A stretch of DNA of 64,000 nt from Clostridiales bacterium VE202-21 (GTDB lineage Bacteria; Bacillota; Clostridia; Lachnospirales; Lachnospiraceae): the NCBI GenBank assembly GCA_000509105.1, contig BAIF02000033.1, positions 1 through 64,000 on the forward strand, written 5' to 3'. Below are positions 15,257 through 23,761 of the stretch, in pieces (the stretch's first letter is position 1; the number at the start of each line of letters is the position of its first letter). The notes beneath the pieces were generated by a model that was given only the letters and a program-made list of their open reading frames with translations, was not told the DNA's origin and made no database searches. A program made the position numbers and the translations under genes.

Positions 15257-16587
15257 ATGAATGATTACACGAGAGAAGATATTTTAGAAATGGTAGAGGA
15301 AGAGGATGTCGCTTTATCCGCCTTCAGTTTACAGACATCTACGGCACTATGAAAAATATGGCCGTCACGGTGAGCCAGCTGGAGAAGGTGCTGAATAACG
15401 AGTGCATGTTTGACGGCTCTTCTATCGAGGGATTTTCCAGGACAGAAGAATCGGATATGTACTTATATCCGGATTTAAATACGTTTGAGATCTTCCCCTG
15501 GAGGCCGCAGCAGGGAAAGGTGGCACGGTTCATATGCGACGTGCACCGTCCGGACGGTACACCCTATGAAAGTGATCCCCGCTGCGTGCTGAAAAAAGTC
15601 ATACGTGAAGCCCGCGAAATGGGATACACTATGAATGCCGGGCCGGAGTGCGAGTTTTTCCTTTTTCACACGGATGATGACGGACTTCCGACTACGATCA
15701 CACATGAAAGAGGAAGTTATTTTGATGTCGGGCCGCTGGACTACGGTGAAAATGCGCGGAGGGATATGGTGCTTACCCTGGAGGAAATGGGATTTGAGAT
15801 TGAGACATCCCACCACGAAATCGCCCCCGCGCAGCATGAAATTGATTTCCGGTATGATGAAGCCCTGGCCACGGCGGATAATATTATGACATTTAAGCTG
15901 GTTGTGAAAACCATTGCAAAACGCCACGGACTGCATGCTACATTTATGCCTAAACCCAAATCCGAAACCTATGGATCCGGAATGCATCTGAACCTGTCAC
16001 TTTCAAAAGACGGCACGAATATATTCCAGGATAGCAGTGACAAAAACGGCCTGAGCCGGGAGGGGTACTATTTTATGGGCGGCCTGCTGAAACATATGAA
16101 AGCCATCACCTGCATCACGAACCCGACTGTGAATTCCTACAAACGGTTTGTGCCGGGATATGAGGCGCCGGTATATATGTCCTGGTCAGCAAGAACAAGG
16201 GGGCCGCTGATCCGTATTCCGTCTGTCCGCGGGGAAAAGACGCGGATAGAACTGCGAAGCCCCGATCCTTCTGCGAATCCGTACCTGGCACTGGCAGTTC
16301 TGCTTGCCGCCGGGCTGGACGGCATTAAAAATCAGATTCTTCCGCCAGACAGTGTGGATGAAGACATTCAGGCAATGTCAGAGGAACAGCGCCGTGAGCT
16401 TCATATTGAAGCTCTTCCATGGAACCTGATGGAGGCGGTTCGCGAACTGGAGGGAGACGCACTGATCCGCGAAGTGCTGGGAGCGGACCTGACAGCTAAA
16501 ACGATTGCCTCACATAAAAAGGAATACCATGATTATTGTATGCAGGTTACGGACTGGGAACTTGCGAATTATCTTCATAAAATGTAA
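15257..16587 (+). pseudogene. glnA: Type I glutamine synthetase glnA with N-terminal frameshift
   Basis: ATP-dependent synthesis of glutamine from glutamate and ammonia. CAGGAGGG precedes ATG 15257, which begins MNDYTREDILEMVEEEDV, the normal GS start. At about 15310 the text GTCGCTTT must gain one base to continue as VRFIRLQFTDIYGTMKNMAV. With that base the protein would be 443 aa, the family length. From ATG 15349 the rest is intact: DGSSIEGF, PDGTPYESDPR, NAGPECEFFLF, SYFDVGPLDYGENARRD, FMPKP, GSGMHLNLSL and SVRGEKTRIELRSPDPSANPYLA. If real, the cell would make only a 412-aa product lacking the first subdomain. An essential-type gene with one indel suggests a sequence error. Confidence 0.9.
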
Positions 16588-16653
16588 ACGTCTTGTGTGG
16601 GGAACGATAAAAGTGTGGCTAGGAATGAAAATGGGCAGGAGGTGTAAGCGGGT

Positions 16654-17202
16654 ATGAGCAGTATTGTGGTTGTATTTCCCAAAAAAGAGACTGCGGCAAG
16701 TATTCGCAACCTGTTAGTGCGGGGCGGCATTGACATATCCGGCATCTGTACCACCGGGGCCCAGGCGCTTCAATATGCAGATAATTTTGGGGAAGGAATT
16801 ATGATCTGTGGATATAAAATGCAGGATATGTTATATTCGGAACTAAGGGAATGCCTGCCCGAATCCTTCGAAATGCTCCTGATTGCCTCGCCTGATAAGT
16901 GGGGCCAGGATCTGGTGAAGGGCGTGATAGGACTTCCGACGCCGGTCAAAGGCTATGATCTGCTGAACACATTGCAAATGATGCTGCAGACCATGCAGAG
17001 AAGGCGCAGGAAGAGAAGAGAGGCAGCCAGGAACAGGGATCCCGGGCAGCGGGCGCTCATAGGGCAGGCAAAAGCGCTGCTGATGGAGCGCAACCATATG
17101 ACAGAAGAAGAGGCGCACCGCTATCTGCAGAAGTGCAGCATGGACAGCGGAACCAATATGCTGGAGACTGCGCAGATGGTATTGACGATCATGTCAGAAT
17201 AA
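16654..17202 (+). CDS. ANTAR-domain RNA-binding regulator (degenerate receiver)
   Basis: The 182-aa protein has a receiver-like N-terminus (SSIVVVFPKKETAASIRNLLVRGGI) and a C-terminal ANTAR domain (about residues 125-180: LIGQAKALLMERNHMTEEEAHRYLQKCSMDSGTNMLETAQMVL). ANTAR proteins bind nascent leader RNA and prevent termination. The receiver lacks a clear phospho-acceptor Asp at the usual place (IMICGYKM where DLxMP is expected), so activation by phosphorylation is doubtful. The position right after glnA matches the glnA-ANTAR pairs of Clostridia, and the attenuator at 15059 is the natural candidate target. Confidence 0.88.
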   Translation: MSSIVVVFPKKETAASIRNLLVRGGIDISGICTTGAQALQYADNFGEGIMICGYKMQDMLYSELRECLPESFEMLLIASPDKWGQDLVKGVIGLPTPVKGYDLLNTLQMMLQTMQRRRRKRREAARNRDPGQRALIGQAKALLMERNHMTEEEAHRYLQKCSMDSGTNMLETAQMVLTIMSE

Positions 17203-17226
17203 AAGATGCGAAAAGGAGAGACAAGA

Positions 17227-18078
17227 ATGAAGTTTACAAAGATGCAGGGACTGGGGAATGATTATGTTTATGTAAATGGTTTTACCGAGAAAATAGAAAA
17301 TCCGTCCGAATTGGCCGCACGGGTCAGCGACAGGCATTTTGGAATCGGTTCTGACGGTCTGATTCTGATCAATCCGTCTGCAGTGGCTGATTTTGAGATG
17401 GAAATGTACAATGCGGACGGCTCCAGGGGGGAAATGTGCGGGAATGGTATCCGATGCGTGGGAAAATATGTTTACGATTACGGTCTCACGGAAAAGACTG
17501 CGATATCGGTCGAGACGCTGGGCGGTATCAAATATCTGGAGCTGTCCGTGGAGAACGGAAAAGTAGCGCAGGTGAAGGTAGACATGGGAAAACCGGAACT
17601 TAAGGCCGCGTTGATCCCGATCATCTCAGAGGAAGAGCTTGTAATCAATGAACCTATTATAGTAGATGGAACAGAATATAAGATGACGGGGGTGTCCATG
17701 GGCAATCCCCATACAGTTGTCTACATGGATGACATCGAACATCTGGATATAGAGAAGACAGGTCCCAAATTTGAACACCATGAGCGTTTCCCCAAACGTA
17801 TCAATACAGAGTTTGCGACTGTCCTCGACAGGCATACGGTCAGCATGCGTGTGTGGGAACGGGGTTCCGGGGAGACGCTTGCCTGTGGTACGGGAGCATG
17901 CGCAGTAGCTGTTTCCAGCATCTTAAACGGCCTGACAGAAGACGAAGTGACAGTCAGGCTGCTGGGAGGCGACCTGCTGATTAAATGGGACAGGGAAAAG
18001 GATACCGTATATATGACAGGCCCCGCAGAAGTTGTATTTGACGGGGAATGGAATCAATCATCAGCAAAGGAGAACTAG
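17227..18078 (+). CDS. dapF: Diaminopimelate epimerase
   Basis: Interconverts LL- and meso-diaminopimelate for lysine and peptidoglycan synthesis. The 283-aa protein starts MKFTKMQGLGNDYVYVNG. It has both catalytic Cys motifs, MCGNGIRC and ACGTGACA, and the GSDGLILI and MSMGNPH-type segment (VSMGNPHTVVY). AAAGGAGA precedes ATG 17227; an in-frame start 21 bp upstream lacks a ribosome site. The stop is one base before the dapL start, so the two form an operon. Confidence 0.97.
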   Translation: MKFTKMQGLGNDYVYVNGFTEKIENPSELAARVSDRHFGIGSDGLILINPSAVADFEMEMYNADGSRGEMCGNGIRCVGKYVYDYGLTEKTAISVETLGGIKYLELSVENGKVAQVKVDMGKPELKAALIPIISEEELVINEPIIVDGTEYKMTGVSMGNPHTVVYMDDIEHLDIEKTGPKFEHHERFPKRINTEFATVLDRHTVSMRVWERGSGETLACGTGACAVAVSSILNGLTEDEVTVRLLGGDLLIKWDREKDTVYMTGPAEVVFDGEWNQSSAKEN

Positions 18079-18079
18079 C

Positions 18080-19294
18080 ATGTTCAAAATAAACGATAAT
18101 TATTTAAAACTGCCGGGAAGCTATTTATTTTCTACGATTGGGAAAAAGGTAAATGCCTATACCGGGGAGCACCCGGAAAAAACGATCATACGCCTTGGGA
18201 TCGGGGATGTCACACAGCCCCTGGCTCCGGCCATCATCGAATCCCTGCACAGCGCTGTGGATGAGATGGGAAGCGCAGAGACATTTCACGGGTATGCACC
18301 GGACCTGGGCTATGAATTCCTGCGGAAAGCCATGGCGGAAAACGACTATCAGGCCCGCGGCTGCGATATTTCCGCGGATGAAGTCTTCATTTCAGATGGT
18401 GCAAAATGCGATTCCGGAAATATCCAGGAGATCTTTAGCACAGACAATAAAATCGCTGTATGTGACCCTGTATATCCTGTCTATGTAGACACCAATGTTA
18501 TGGCCGGCAGGACGGGAACTTACGATACGAAGACAGAAACCTGGAGCGATGTGATCTACATGCCCTGCACAGCAGAAACAAACTTTGCACCGGAGCTTCC
18601 AAAAGAGACGCCGGATATCATCTATCTATGTTTCCCCAACAACCCAACCGGTTCAACCATTACCAGGGCGCAGCTCCAGGATTGGGTAGACTATGCAAAC
18701 AAGGCTGGGGCAGTCATCATTTACGATGCAGCTTATGAGGCTTATATCTCAGAGGAGGACGTACCACATACAATCTATGAATGTGAAGGGGCCAGAACCT
18801 GTGCAATCGAACTAAGAAGCTTCTCCAAAAACGCGGGCTTCACAGGCGTGCGTCTCGGGGCGGCGATCATACCGAAAGACATAAAATCCGATGGGGTAAC
18901 CCTGCATTCACTGTGGGCCAGACGCCACGGCACAAAATACAATGGGGCACCTTACATTGTACAGCGTGCCGGGGAAGCCGTATACTCCGAAGCAGGCAAA
19001 GAACAGCTGAAAAAACAGGTCGCATATTATATGAACAATGCAAAAGTCATATACCAGGGCCTGAAGGATGCAGGATACACCGTCTCCGGAGGAGTAAACG
19101 CGCCATATATATGGCTGCAGACCCCCAAAGGAATGACCTCCTGGGATTTCTTTGATTATCTGCTGGAGAAGGCTGGTGTAGTAGGGACCCCGGGGGCAGG
19201 ATTTGGTCCAAGCGGAGAAGGATACTTCCGTCTGACTGCGTTCGGCAGTCATGAGAAAACGGTGGAGGCAATAGAAAGAATAAAAGCATTGTAA
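18080..19294 (+). CDS. dapL: LL-diaminopimelate aminotransferase
   Basis: PLP-dependent enzyme that converts tetrahydrodipicolinate directly to LL-DAP, bypassing the acylated intermediates. The 404-aa protein begins FKINDNYLKLPGSYLFSTIG, the DapL signature start, with IRLGIGDVTQPL. The PLP-lysine region is ELRSFSKNAGFTGVRLG; FPNNPTGS and YDAAYEAYI are also present. The ribosome site AAAGGAGAA lies in the end of dapF. Together with dapF it completes the last two steps to meso-DAP. A GGGGTCTGACCCC palindrome follows the stop. Confidence 0.97.
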   Translation: MFKINDNYLKLPGSYLFSTIGKKVNAYTGEHPEKTIIRLGIGDVTQPLAPAIIESLHSAVDEMGSAETFHGYAPDLGYEFLRKAMAENDYQARGCDISADEVFISDGAKCDSGNIQEIFSTDNKIAVCDPVYPVYVDTNVMAGRTGTYDTKTETWSDVIYMPCTAETNFAPELPKETPDIIYLCFPNNPTGSTITRAQLQDWVDYANKAGAVIIYDAAYEAYISEEDVPHTIYECEGARTCAIELRSFSKNAGFTGVRLGAAIIPKDIKSDGVTLHSLWARRHGTKYNGAPYIVQRAGEAVYSEAGKEQLKKQVAYYMNNAKVIYQGLKDAGYTVSGGVNAPYIWLQTPKGMTSWDFFDYLLEKAGVVGTPGAGFGPSGEGYFRLTAFGSHEKTVEAIERIKAL

Positions 19295-19297
19295 ACG

Positions 19298-19334
19298 TGC
19301 AAAGGAGTCGCAAAGGGGTCTGACCCCTTTGCAC
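19298..19334. repeat. GGGGTCTGACCCC palindrome, copy 2 (after dapL)
   Basis: GCAAAGGGGTC and GACCCCTTTGC around a single T (19310-19332), preceded by a partial copy GTGCAAAGGAGTC that pairs with CCTTTGCAC. It immediately follows the dapL stop and may serve as its terminator, though there is no strong T-run. Confidence 0.8.
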
Positions 19335-19464
19335 ACCATATTCAGAATATTCAGAAAAAAGCGCCTCTAAAATTTTTTTGATGGAAATTACAAAAAGGGC
19401 TTGATTTTTCCGGGGAGTCTGCTATAATAACCATGTTGCGTCTGACAAGGATAAGACAAGTTGA

Positions 19465-19535
19465 TGCGGATTGGTGTAATGGCAGCACAACAGACTCTGA
19501 CTCTGTTTGTGAAGGTTCGAGTCCTTCATCCGTAG
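19465..19535 (+). tRNA. tRNA-Gln(CUG)
   Basis: Cloverleaf found by hand: acceptor TGCGGAT/ATCCGTA, D-arm GTG/CAC, anticodon stem ACAGA/TCTGT with loop CTCTGAC (anticodon CTG), and T-arm GAAGG-TTCGAGT-CCTTC. CCA is not encoded. It is 64 bp ahead of tRNA-Pro and probably in the same transcript. Confidence 0.93.
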
Positions 19536-19599
19536 TTGAGAATCTGCGAGAGCAGATTCTTAATTTTCTCTTTAAGAGAAGCTCAAGTTTTATACATAT

Positions 19600-19673
<74 letters not shown>

Positions 19674-19678
19674 TTTAA

Positions 19679-19705
19679 CCCGCATTTTATGCGGGTATTG
19701 TCTTT
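19679..19705 (+). terminator. Rho-independent terminator of the tRNA pair
   Basis: CCCGCA-TTTTA-TGCGGG (19679-19695) followed by TATTGTCTTTTT. Confidence 0.85.
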
Positions 19706-19758
19706 TTATAGGAGTAAGAATTTGGTTATTTTTTCTAGTTAGGTGATACTGCCGCTAC

Positions 19759-19875
19759 TTATTTTTTGCTCTTTGCAAAGTCGTGCCCTATAGTCAGTAA
19801 TATTTCTGGCATGGGTGTAATTTCTTTTGCTGTCTGTAAAAATCCATTCACATAAAATCCCAAATTCAACTTGTG
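19759..19875 (-). pseudogene. Short coding remnant on the minus strand
   Basis: One minus-strand frame reads LNLGFYVNGFLQTAKEITP and continues MPEILLTIGHDFAKSKK to a stop at 19759-19761. It looks protein-like, but no start or ribosome site is visible and the 5' end runs into the antitoxin remnant. I do not recognise the family. It appears to be the 3' end of a gene removed by rearrangement. Confidence 0.35.
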
Positions 19876-20157
19876 CGTGCATAATCAATATCATAAACAG
19901 ATAGAAGTGCTTTGTGAAGTCAGACCGATTTCAGATTTGAGAAACTATACAGACGTTTTAAAAGAAACTACAGATGGTGCTCCGGTATTTTTGACAAAGA
20001 ATGGACATGGAGAATATGTGATATTGGATATGAAAGAATACGATCGGATGTAGGCAGCACTTAAGCTGTTGTCAAAATTAGAAGAAGGAGAGCAGTCAGC
20101 GAGGGAGCAGGGCTGGATACCTGTTGACGATCTGGAAAGAGATTTGGGATTAATCTA
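19871..20157 (+). pseudogene. Phd/YefM-type antitoxin with internal stop codon
   Basis: The frame reads EVRPISDLRNYTDVLKETTD followed by GAPVFLTKNGHGEYVILDMKEYDRM, the characteristic Phd/YefM N-terminal DNA-binding fold. A TAG then sits at 20051-20053 where CAG (Gln) is expected. After it the same frame continues AALKLLSKLEEGEQSAREQG and WIPVDDLERDLGLI to the true end. One point mutation therefore truncates the antitoxin. No ATG start is visible; the frame opens with TTG or GTG. It is followed at TAGTG by the toxin remnant. Confidence 0.75.
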
Positions 20158-20295
20158 GTGAAGATTAATTATTCACCGAAATCCAGACAAGACCTGAAGA
20201 ATATAAAGGTTTCTATCATTGCAGAGTTTGATGATATTGGACTTGCAGGCAGAATCTTGAAGGCAATATTGGGGGTTTCAGATGTACCAGAATAA
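20158..20295 (+). pseudogene. RelE/ParE-type toxin, truncated
   Basis: GTG 20158 overlaps the antitoxin stop (TAGTG), the usual coupling of such pairs. The 45-aa frame MKINYSPKSRQDLKNIKVSI then IAEFDDIGLAGRILKAIL matches the start of ParE/RelE toxins, which are normally about 95-110 aa. Reading then leaves the family pattern and stops, so the catalytic C-terminus is gone. The pair is inactive debris. Confidence 0.7.
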
Positions 20296-20660
20296 AGTAA
20301 CTCATAGGAAAGATAGGTTGAAGAGCCTGTCTTTTCTGCGTTTAGAGGTGATTTACTTTCCGATGTAAGTAATCCACTTGCATGGAAAAACTGAACCGCC
20401 TTCATGAAAGGTGCACCAGTCCAAGCCCCTGACTGCGTATATGAGGAGGGGGCATGGCCTAAGAGGCGGACGGGAAACAAAGAATGACCATGCGGAAATT
20501 CTGGTATGCCTTGCGGCAGGACTCCTGGCAGGGAATACTACCATATGAAGAAAGATAGCCTTTCTTATAAACTGTGGGCCAGGTAAGGATACCGGTGGAA
20601 AGAGATGCCTAGGGAAACGATATGACTCCGGGAAAAAGATAAAATACGACAGGAAGCAAC
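20296..20660. other. Gene-free, relatively GC-rich block of unknown nature
   Basis: No frame on either strand gives a convincing protein. Several short complementary segments are visible, e.g. GCATGG (about 20450) with CCATGC (about 20490). The block is richer in G and A than its AT-rich surroundings and ends just before a promoter. It could be a decayed mobile element or a structured RNA; I could not match it to a known riboswitch or intron domain V. Confidence 0.35.
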
Positions 20661-20682
20661 CCTTGACACTACTGTAAATTAC

Positions 20683-20711
20683 TTGTAAACTATGGTGAGT
20701 TCTACTATAAT
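20683..20711 (+). promoter_or_regulatory. Likely promoter of the first PTS module
   Basis: TTGTAA (20683-20688), a 17-bp spacer, and TATAAT (20706-20711). It is the nearest good promoter upstream of the PRD regulator gene at 20935. Confidence 0.6.
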
Positions 20712-20783
20712 TATTAATAAGTATATTATATTTTAGAATATTTATAGAATATAAGGCAGCATAAAGGAAAAAGAGGAAAAGCT

Positions 20784-20901
20784 ATGAAACTGAGAGAAAT
20801 CAAAAAGCGGTTTGCGCATTGGGACTGACAACCTTCCGTTCCGTGATGTATGTGGGTGCAGCCCCAGCAGCAGATGATGGTTATAGTGTTTCTTACTTTT
20901 G
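20784..20901 (+). pseudogene. Remnant of a short exported protein (split signal peptide)
   Basis: After GGAAAAGC, ATG 20784 reads MKLREIKKRFAHWD and stops. Shifted by one base, the sequence continues AVCALGLTTFRSVMYVGAAP then AADDGYSVSYF to a stop near 20901. Together they look like a signal peptide with an AxA-type cleavage region, so this is the start of a secreted-protein gene broken by an indel. Confidence 0.45.
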
Positions 20902-20934
20902 AACAAATTGCATACAGTGCGGTTAGGAGGAGAT

Positions 20935-23019
20935 ATGTACAGAAGATTTATATCTATAATTCAAGATCTGACTGAGGACGGAAATTATACCATTGATAAT
21001 TTTGCAGATAAATATGCAGTCTCAAAACAGACCATCCGCAATGATATTAACAGCATCAATCAATTTTTAAGAAGCTATAATTTAAGTGAAATTAAAATAA
21101 TAAATGGTCAGATTGATAAAGGGGAAAGCCTGATATACGGTAAAAAGTTTATCAATACATATATAAAGAATAATCTATACTCCTATAAATTTTCGAAAGA
21201 AGAGCTGGTTTTTTTAAGTTCTGTGGCACTTCTTTATGAAGAAGACTATATTACAATTGATGAGATTTCTGAACGTCTCTTAGTCAGCCGATCCACTTTT
21301 ATTAATAATCTGGCCACGCTAAAGGATTATCTAAAAGCGTTAGGTCTTCATTTTATTAGTTCTTCAAATAAGGGGATTAAAATTGTTGACAGTGAATTGG
21401 CCAGAAGAGAAGCGCTGGTAAAAATGTTGAGGCAGTATATAAAAGAAAACCGTTTTTTACTGCTTATAATTGTGAAAAATACGATGTTTTTTCAGAAAGA
21501 TTACAGACCCGTTATCAAGAGAATATTAAATGAGATAAAAAAAGAATACATGATCGAGTTAAATGACTCATCGTATAAATTACTGGAGTACTATCTTGCA
21601 TTTTCTGTAGAAAAAATGAAAGCGGGTAAATATGTAGATGGCATTATAAAAGATACATATTCTGAAAATTATATTATTGCTGATCAAATTATAAAACGGC
21701 TTAGCCATGCACTTGAGATAGAAATTCCGGATCAGGAAACCCAATTTGTGTGTAACCTTTATTATAGTGTATTGTCGTATAAATCACCGAAGATTAATTA
21801 TAAACAATCGCTGCGAATTCAGTTTTTGGCAAGAAAGCTGATCGAGGATGTTTCTGCTTCATTAAGTATTGACTTTAACAGCAACTATACACTTTTTGAA
21901 AATTTGTCAAATCATCTGATTGCGCTGTATTCGGCTCAGCAGATGGATGACAGACCAGGTCTGATATTGGAAGAGATAAAAGAAACATACGGTAACGTTG
22001 TAAAAGAAGTAAAAGATCATCTGGGAGCGATAGAATCTTATTTTTTAAGAAGTTTAACCGAAATTGAAATATTATATATAGCAGTTCATTTCTGTGCCGC
22101 TATTGAGCAGTACAAATTGGACACTTATTTCTATGATGCTGTACTGGTATCAAATGCAGGGGCAGGGGCATTAGAATTGATCCGTGTTAAATTGCATATA
22201 TTAAAAAATCTTCATATAGCACGTGTGTTAAATTCGCATGAATTGCAGGATATAGATACATTCAATGAGGATATATTGATCTCAACGGAGCCGGTTGTTA
22301 ATAATTCTATCAGAACGGTTCGAGTCTCGGCTCTGATTACGGAACAAGATATACAGGCAATATCGGGCGTATTACTTGACATGATGGCAAATAATATTCC
22401 ACCTGTCAGGCAGGAAACTGATTTGTTTATGATACGTAACAAAATCAGGCCTGTTGTATACCAGTATGTCGAAAATCGTTGCGAGGAGGCAGTTTCCAGA
22501 ATATCGGAAACAGTGTACAAAGCCTTACGTGAACACTCAAAGCCCGGATTCCATCTTAATGGGGAAGCTCTGTCTTTGAGTCAGTTGTGCATACCCCAGT
22601 TAATTCAATTAGGGATAAACTGCAGTACATGGCAGGACGCCATCAGACAATCCACAAAGCTTTTAGAAGCAAATGAGTATGTTACTCCAGGCTATGCAGA
22701 TTCCATTATCGAAGTTACTAAAGAATACGGTCCCTATTATATTGTTGCACCTGGCATCGCAATTGCACATGCTAACCCACTAAAAAACTGTTTTAGGCCG
22801 GGGATTAGTTTTACGCGGCTGAAATGTGGTGTCCGTTTTGGAGAGGATGATTCGACGTTAGTGAAATATATATTTACACTCTCAGCTGTGGACAAACAAG
22901 CACATTTAAATGGATTGTTTCAACTGCACAATATCCTTGGAAAACCAGATTTTCTGGAGATACTTGACAGTGCAGATACCCCTGAAGAAATTTATACGTT
23001 TATTTTAAAGACCTGTTAA
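20935..23019 (+). CDS. PRD-domain transcriptional regulator with EIIA-like domain (module A)
   Basis: A 694-aa sugar-responsive regulator of the LicR/MtlR type, likely activator of the operon at 23762-33369. N-terminal HTHs (YTIDNFADKYAVSKQTIRND; ITIDEISERLLVSRSTFINN) are followed by two PRD domains (about residues 170-390, with IAVHFCAAIEQY in PRD2), an EIIB-like segment and a C-terminal PTS EIIA domain. The EIIA domain carries GIAIAHANP with its phosphorylatable His. Such proteins are switched by HPr and EII phosphorylation. TTAGGAGG precedes ATG 20935, and an in-frame start 36 bp upstream is less likely. Its EIIA domain resembles the free EIIA at 29180, which supports control of that transporter. 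Confidence 0.9.
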   Translation: MYRRFISIIQDLTEDGNYTIDNFADKYAVSKQTIRNDINSINQFLRSYNLSEIKIINGQIDKGESLIYGKKFINTYIKNNLYSYKFSKEELVFLSSVALLYEEDYITIDEISERLLVSRSTFINNLATLKDYLKALGLHFISSSNKGIKIVDSELARREALVKMLRQYIKENRFLLLIIVKNTMFFQKDYRPVIKRILNEIKKEYMIELNDSSYKLLEYYLAFSVEKMKAGKYVDGIIKDTYSENYIIADQIIKRLSHALEIEIPDQETQFVCNLYYSVLSYKSPKINYKQSLRIQFLARKLIEDVSASLSIDFNSNYTLFENLSNHLIALYSAQQMDDRPGLILEEIKETYGNVVKEVKDHLGAIESYFLRSLTEIEILYIAVHFCAAIEQYKLDTYFYDAVLVSNAGAGALELIRVKLHILKNLHIARVLNSHELQDIDTFNEDILISTEPVVNNSIRTVRVSALITEQDIQAISGVLLDMMANNIPPVRQETDLFMIRNKIRPVVYQYVENRCEEAVSRISETVYKALREHSKPGFHLNGEALSLSQLCIPQLIQLGINCSTWQDAIRQSTKLLEANEYVTPGYADSIIEVTKEYGPYYIVAPGIAIAHANPLKNCFRPGISFTRLKCGVRFGEDDSTLVKYIFTLSAVDKQAHLNGLFQLHNILGKPDFLEILDSADTPEEIYTFILKTC

Positions 23020-23434
23020 TAACATGATGGAGGAGGGCATAGTAGATTCCTTCTTCATCATTTGTTTTTGTAATATAAGCCGCCTTTTCTTTTACATAAT
23101 CACAAGACTGTCCCATAGCGTAACTAGATTCAACAATCTCAAAGAGACTGACATCATTTTCTCCATTTCCAAAGGCAATCACATCTTTAGACGACCAGTT
23201 ATGCAATTTCATTAATTGTAAAAGAGCCCTTCCTTTAGAAATCCCGCAGGGTAGGATTTCTAACTGTCTGGGGGCTGTCCTGAAGATTTCATACTTCTTA
23301 TAATATTTCCTTCTCAAAATATAAAAAATTTCTTCGATTTTGTCTTCAGTCTGTAATACCTGAAGCTTATTGATTGGAAGCTCAATCTGATCTGTTGAGA
23401 TGATGTTTACAATTATAGGATAGGGGCGTTTCAA
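23000..23434 (-). pseudogene. HAD-superfamily (Cof-type) phosphatase, 3' fragment
   Basis: The frame contains the C-terminal Cof/HAD motif: PRQLEILPCGISKGRALLQL, then AFGNGENDVSLFEIVESSYAMG, where ISKG supplies the Lys and GENDVSL the acidic motif IV. The N-terminal DxD nucleophile motif is missing. The frame stays open upstream to about 23540 (EDYPLIGGPWGWITDLKRP) but begins after a stop with no start codon, so about half of a normal 260-280-aa protein has been lost. Its 3' end overlaps the convergent regulator gene by 20 bp. Confidence 0.65.
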
Positions 23435-23761
23435 ATCAGTAATCCATCCCCAGGGTCCCCCTATTAATGGATAATCTTCAGGAAGATGTTTGTTTCCAAA
23501 ACGATTGCTTTTATCATAGTCTTCCTCCCCATTGCTAAATTATATATAAAATCCAGTTTATTAAAAATACACCCTCTAAGCATAGAGACTTTCAATTTTT
23601 ATAGTAGTAGATCAGTTCCTTATAGAACAGTTCAAAATATTTTTTTTTGGTGACAAAAAGTTGGACTAATCATTTCGGATCATTGTTGCTATTATAAAAA
23701 TATATTCAGAGAGCGTGTACACAAAACTGAATTTTAAATTCAAAGAAAGAAGGCATTAAAT
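23435..23761. promoter_or_regulatory. AT-rich control region ahead of module A catabolic genes
   Basis: This 327-bp gap holds the open upstream part of the HAD remnant (to about 23540) and then about 200 bp of very AT-rich non-coding DNA leading to the first dehydrogenase gene. It includes runs such as a nine-T tract near 23640. I see no gene. A promoter for the operon must lie here, but no hexamer pair with good spacing stands out. Confidence 0.4.

Noticed and set aside
20380-20640. Cobalamin riboswitch or group II intron end
   Set aside because: No B12-box and no recognisable domain V hairpin could be found; similarity was limited to general GC-rich texture.
23640-23700. Sigma-54 type promoter before the first dehydrogenase gene
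   Set aside because: TTGGAC and nearby bases do not give a proper -24/-12 pair, and the PRD regulator lacks a sigma-54 activator ATPase domain.
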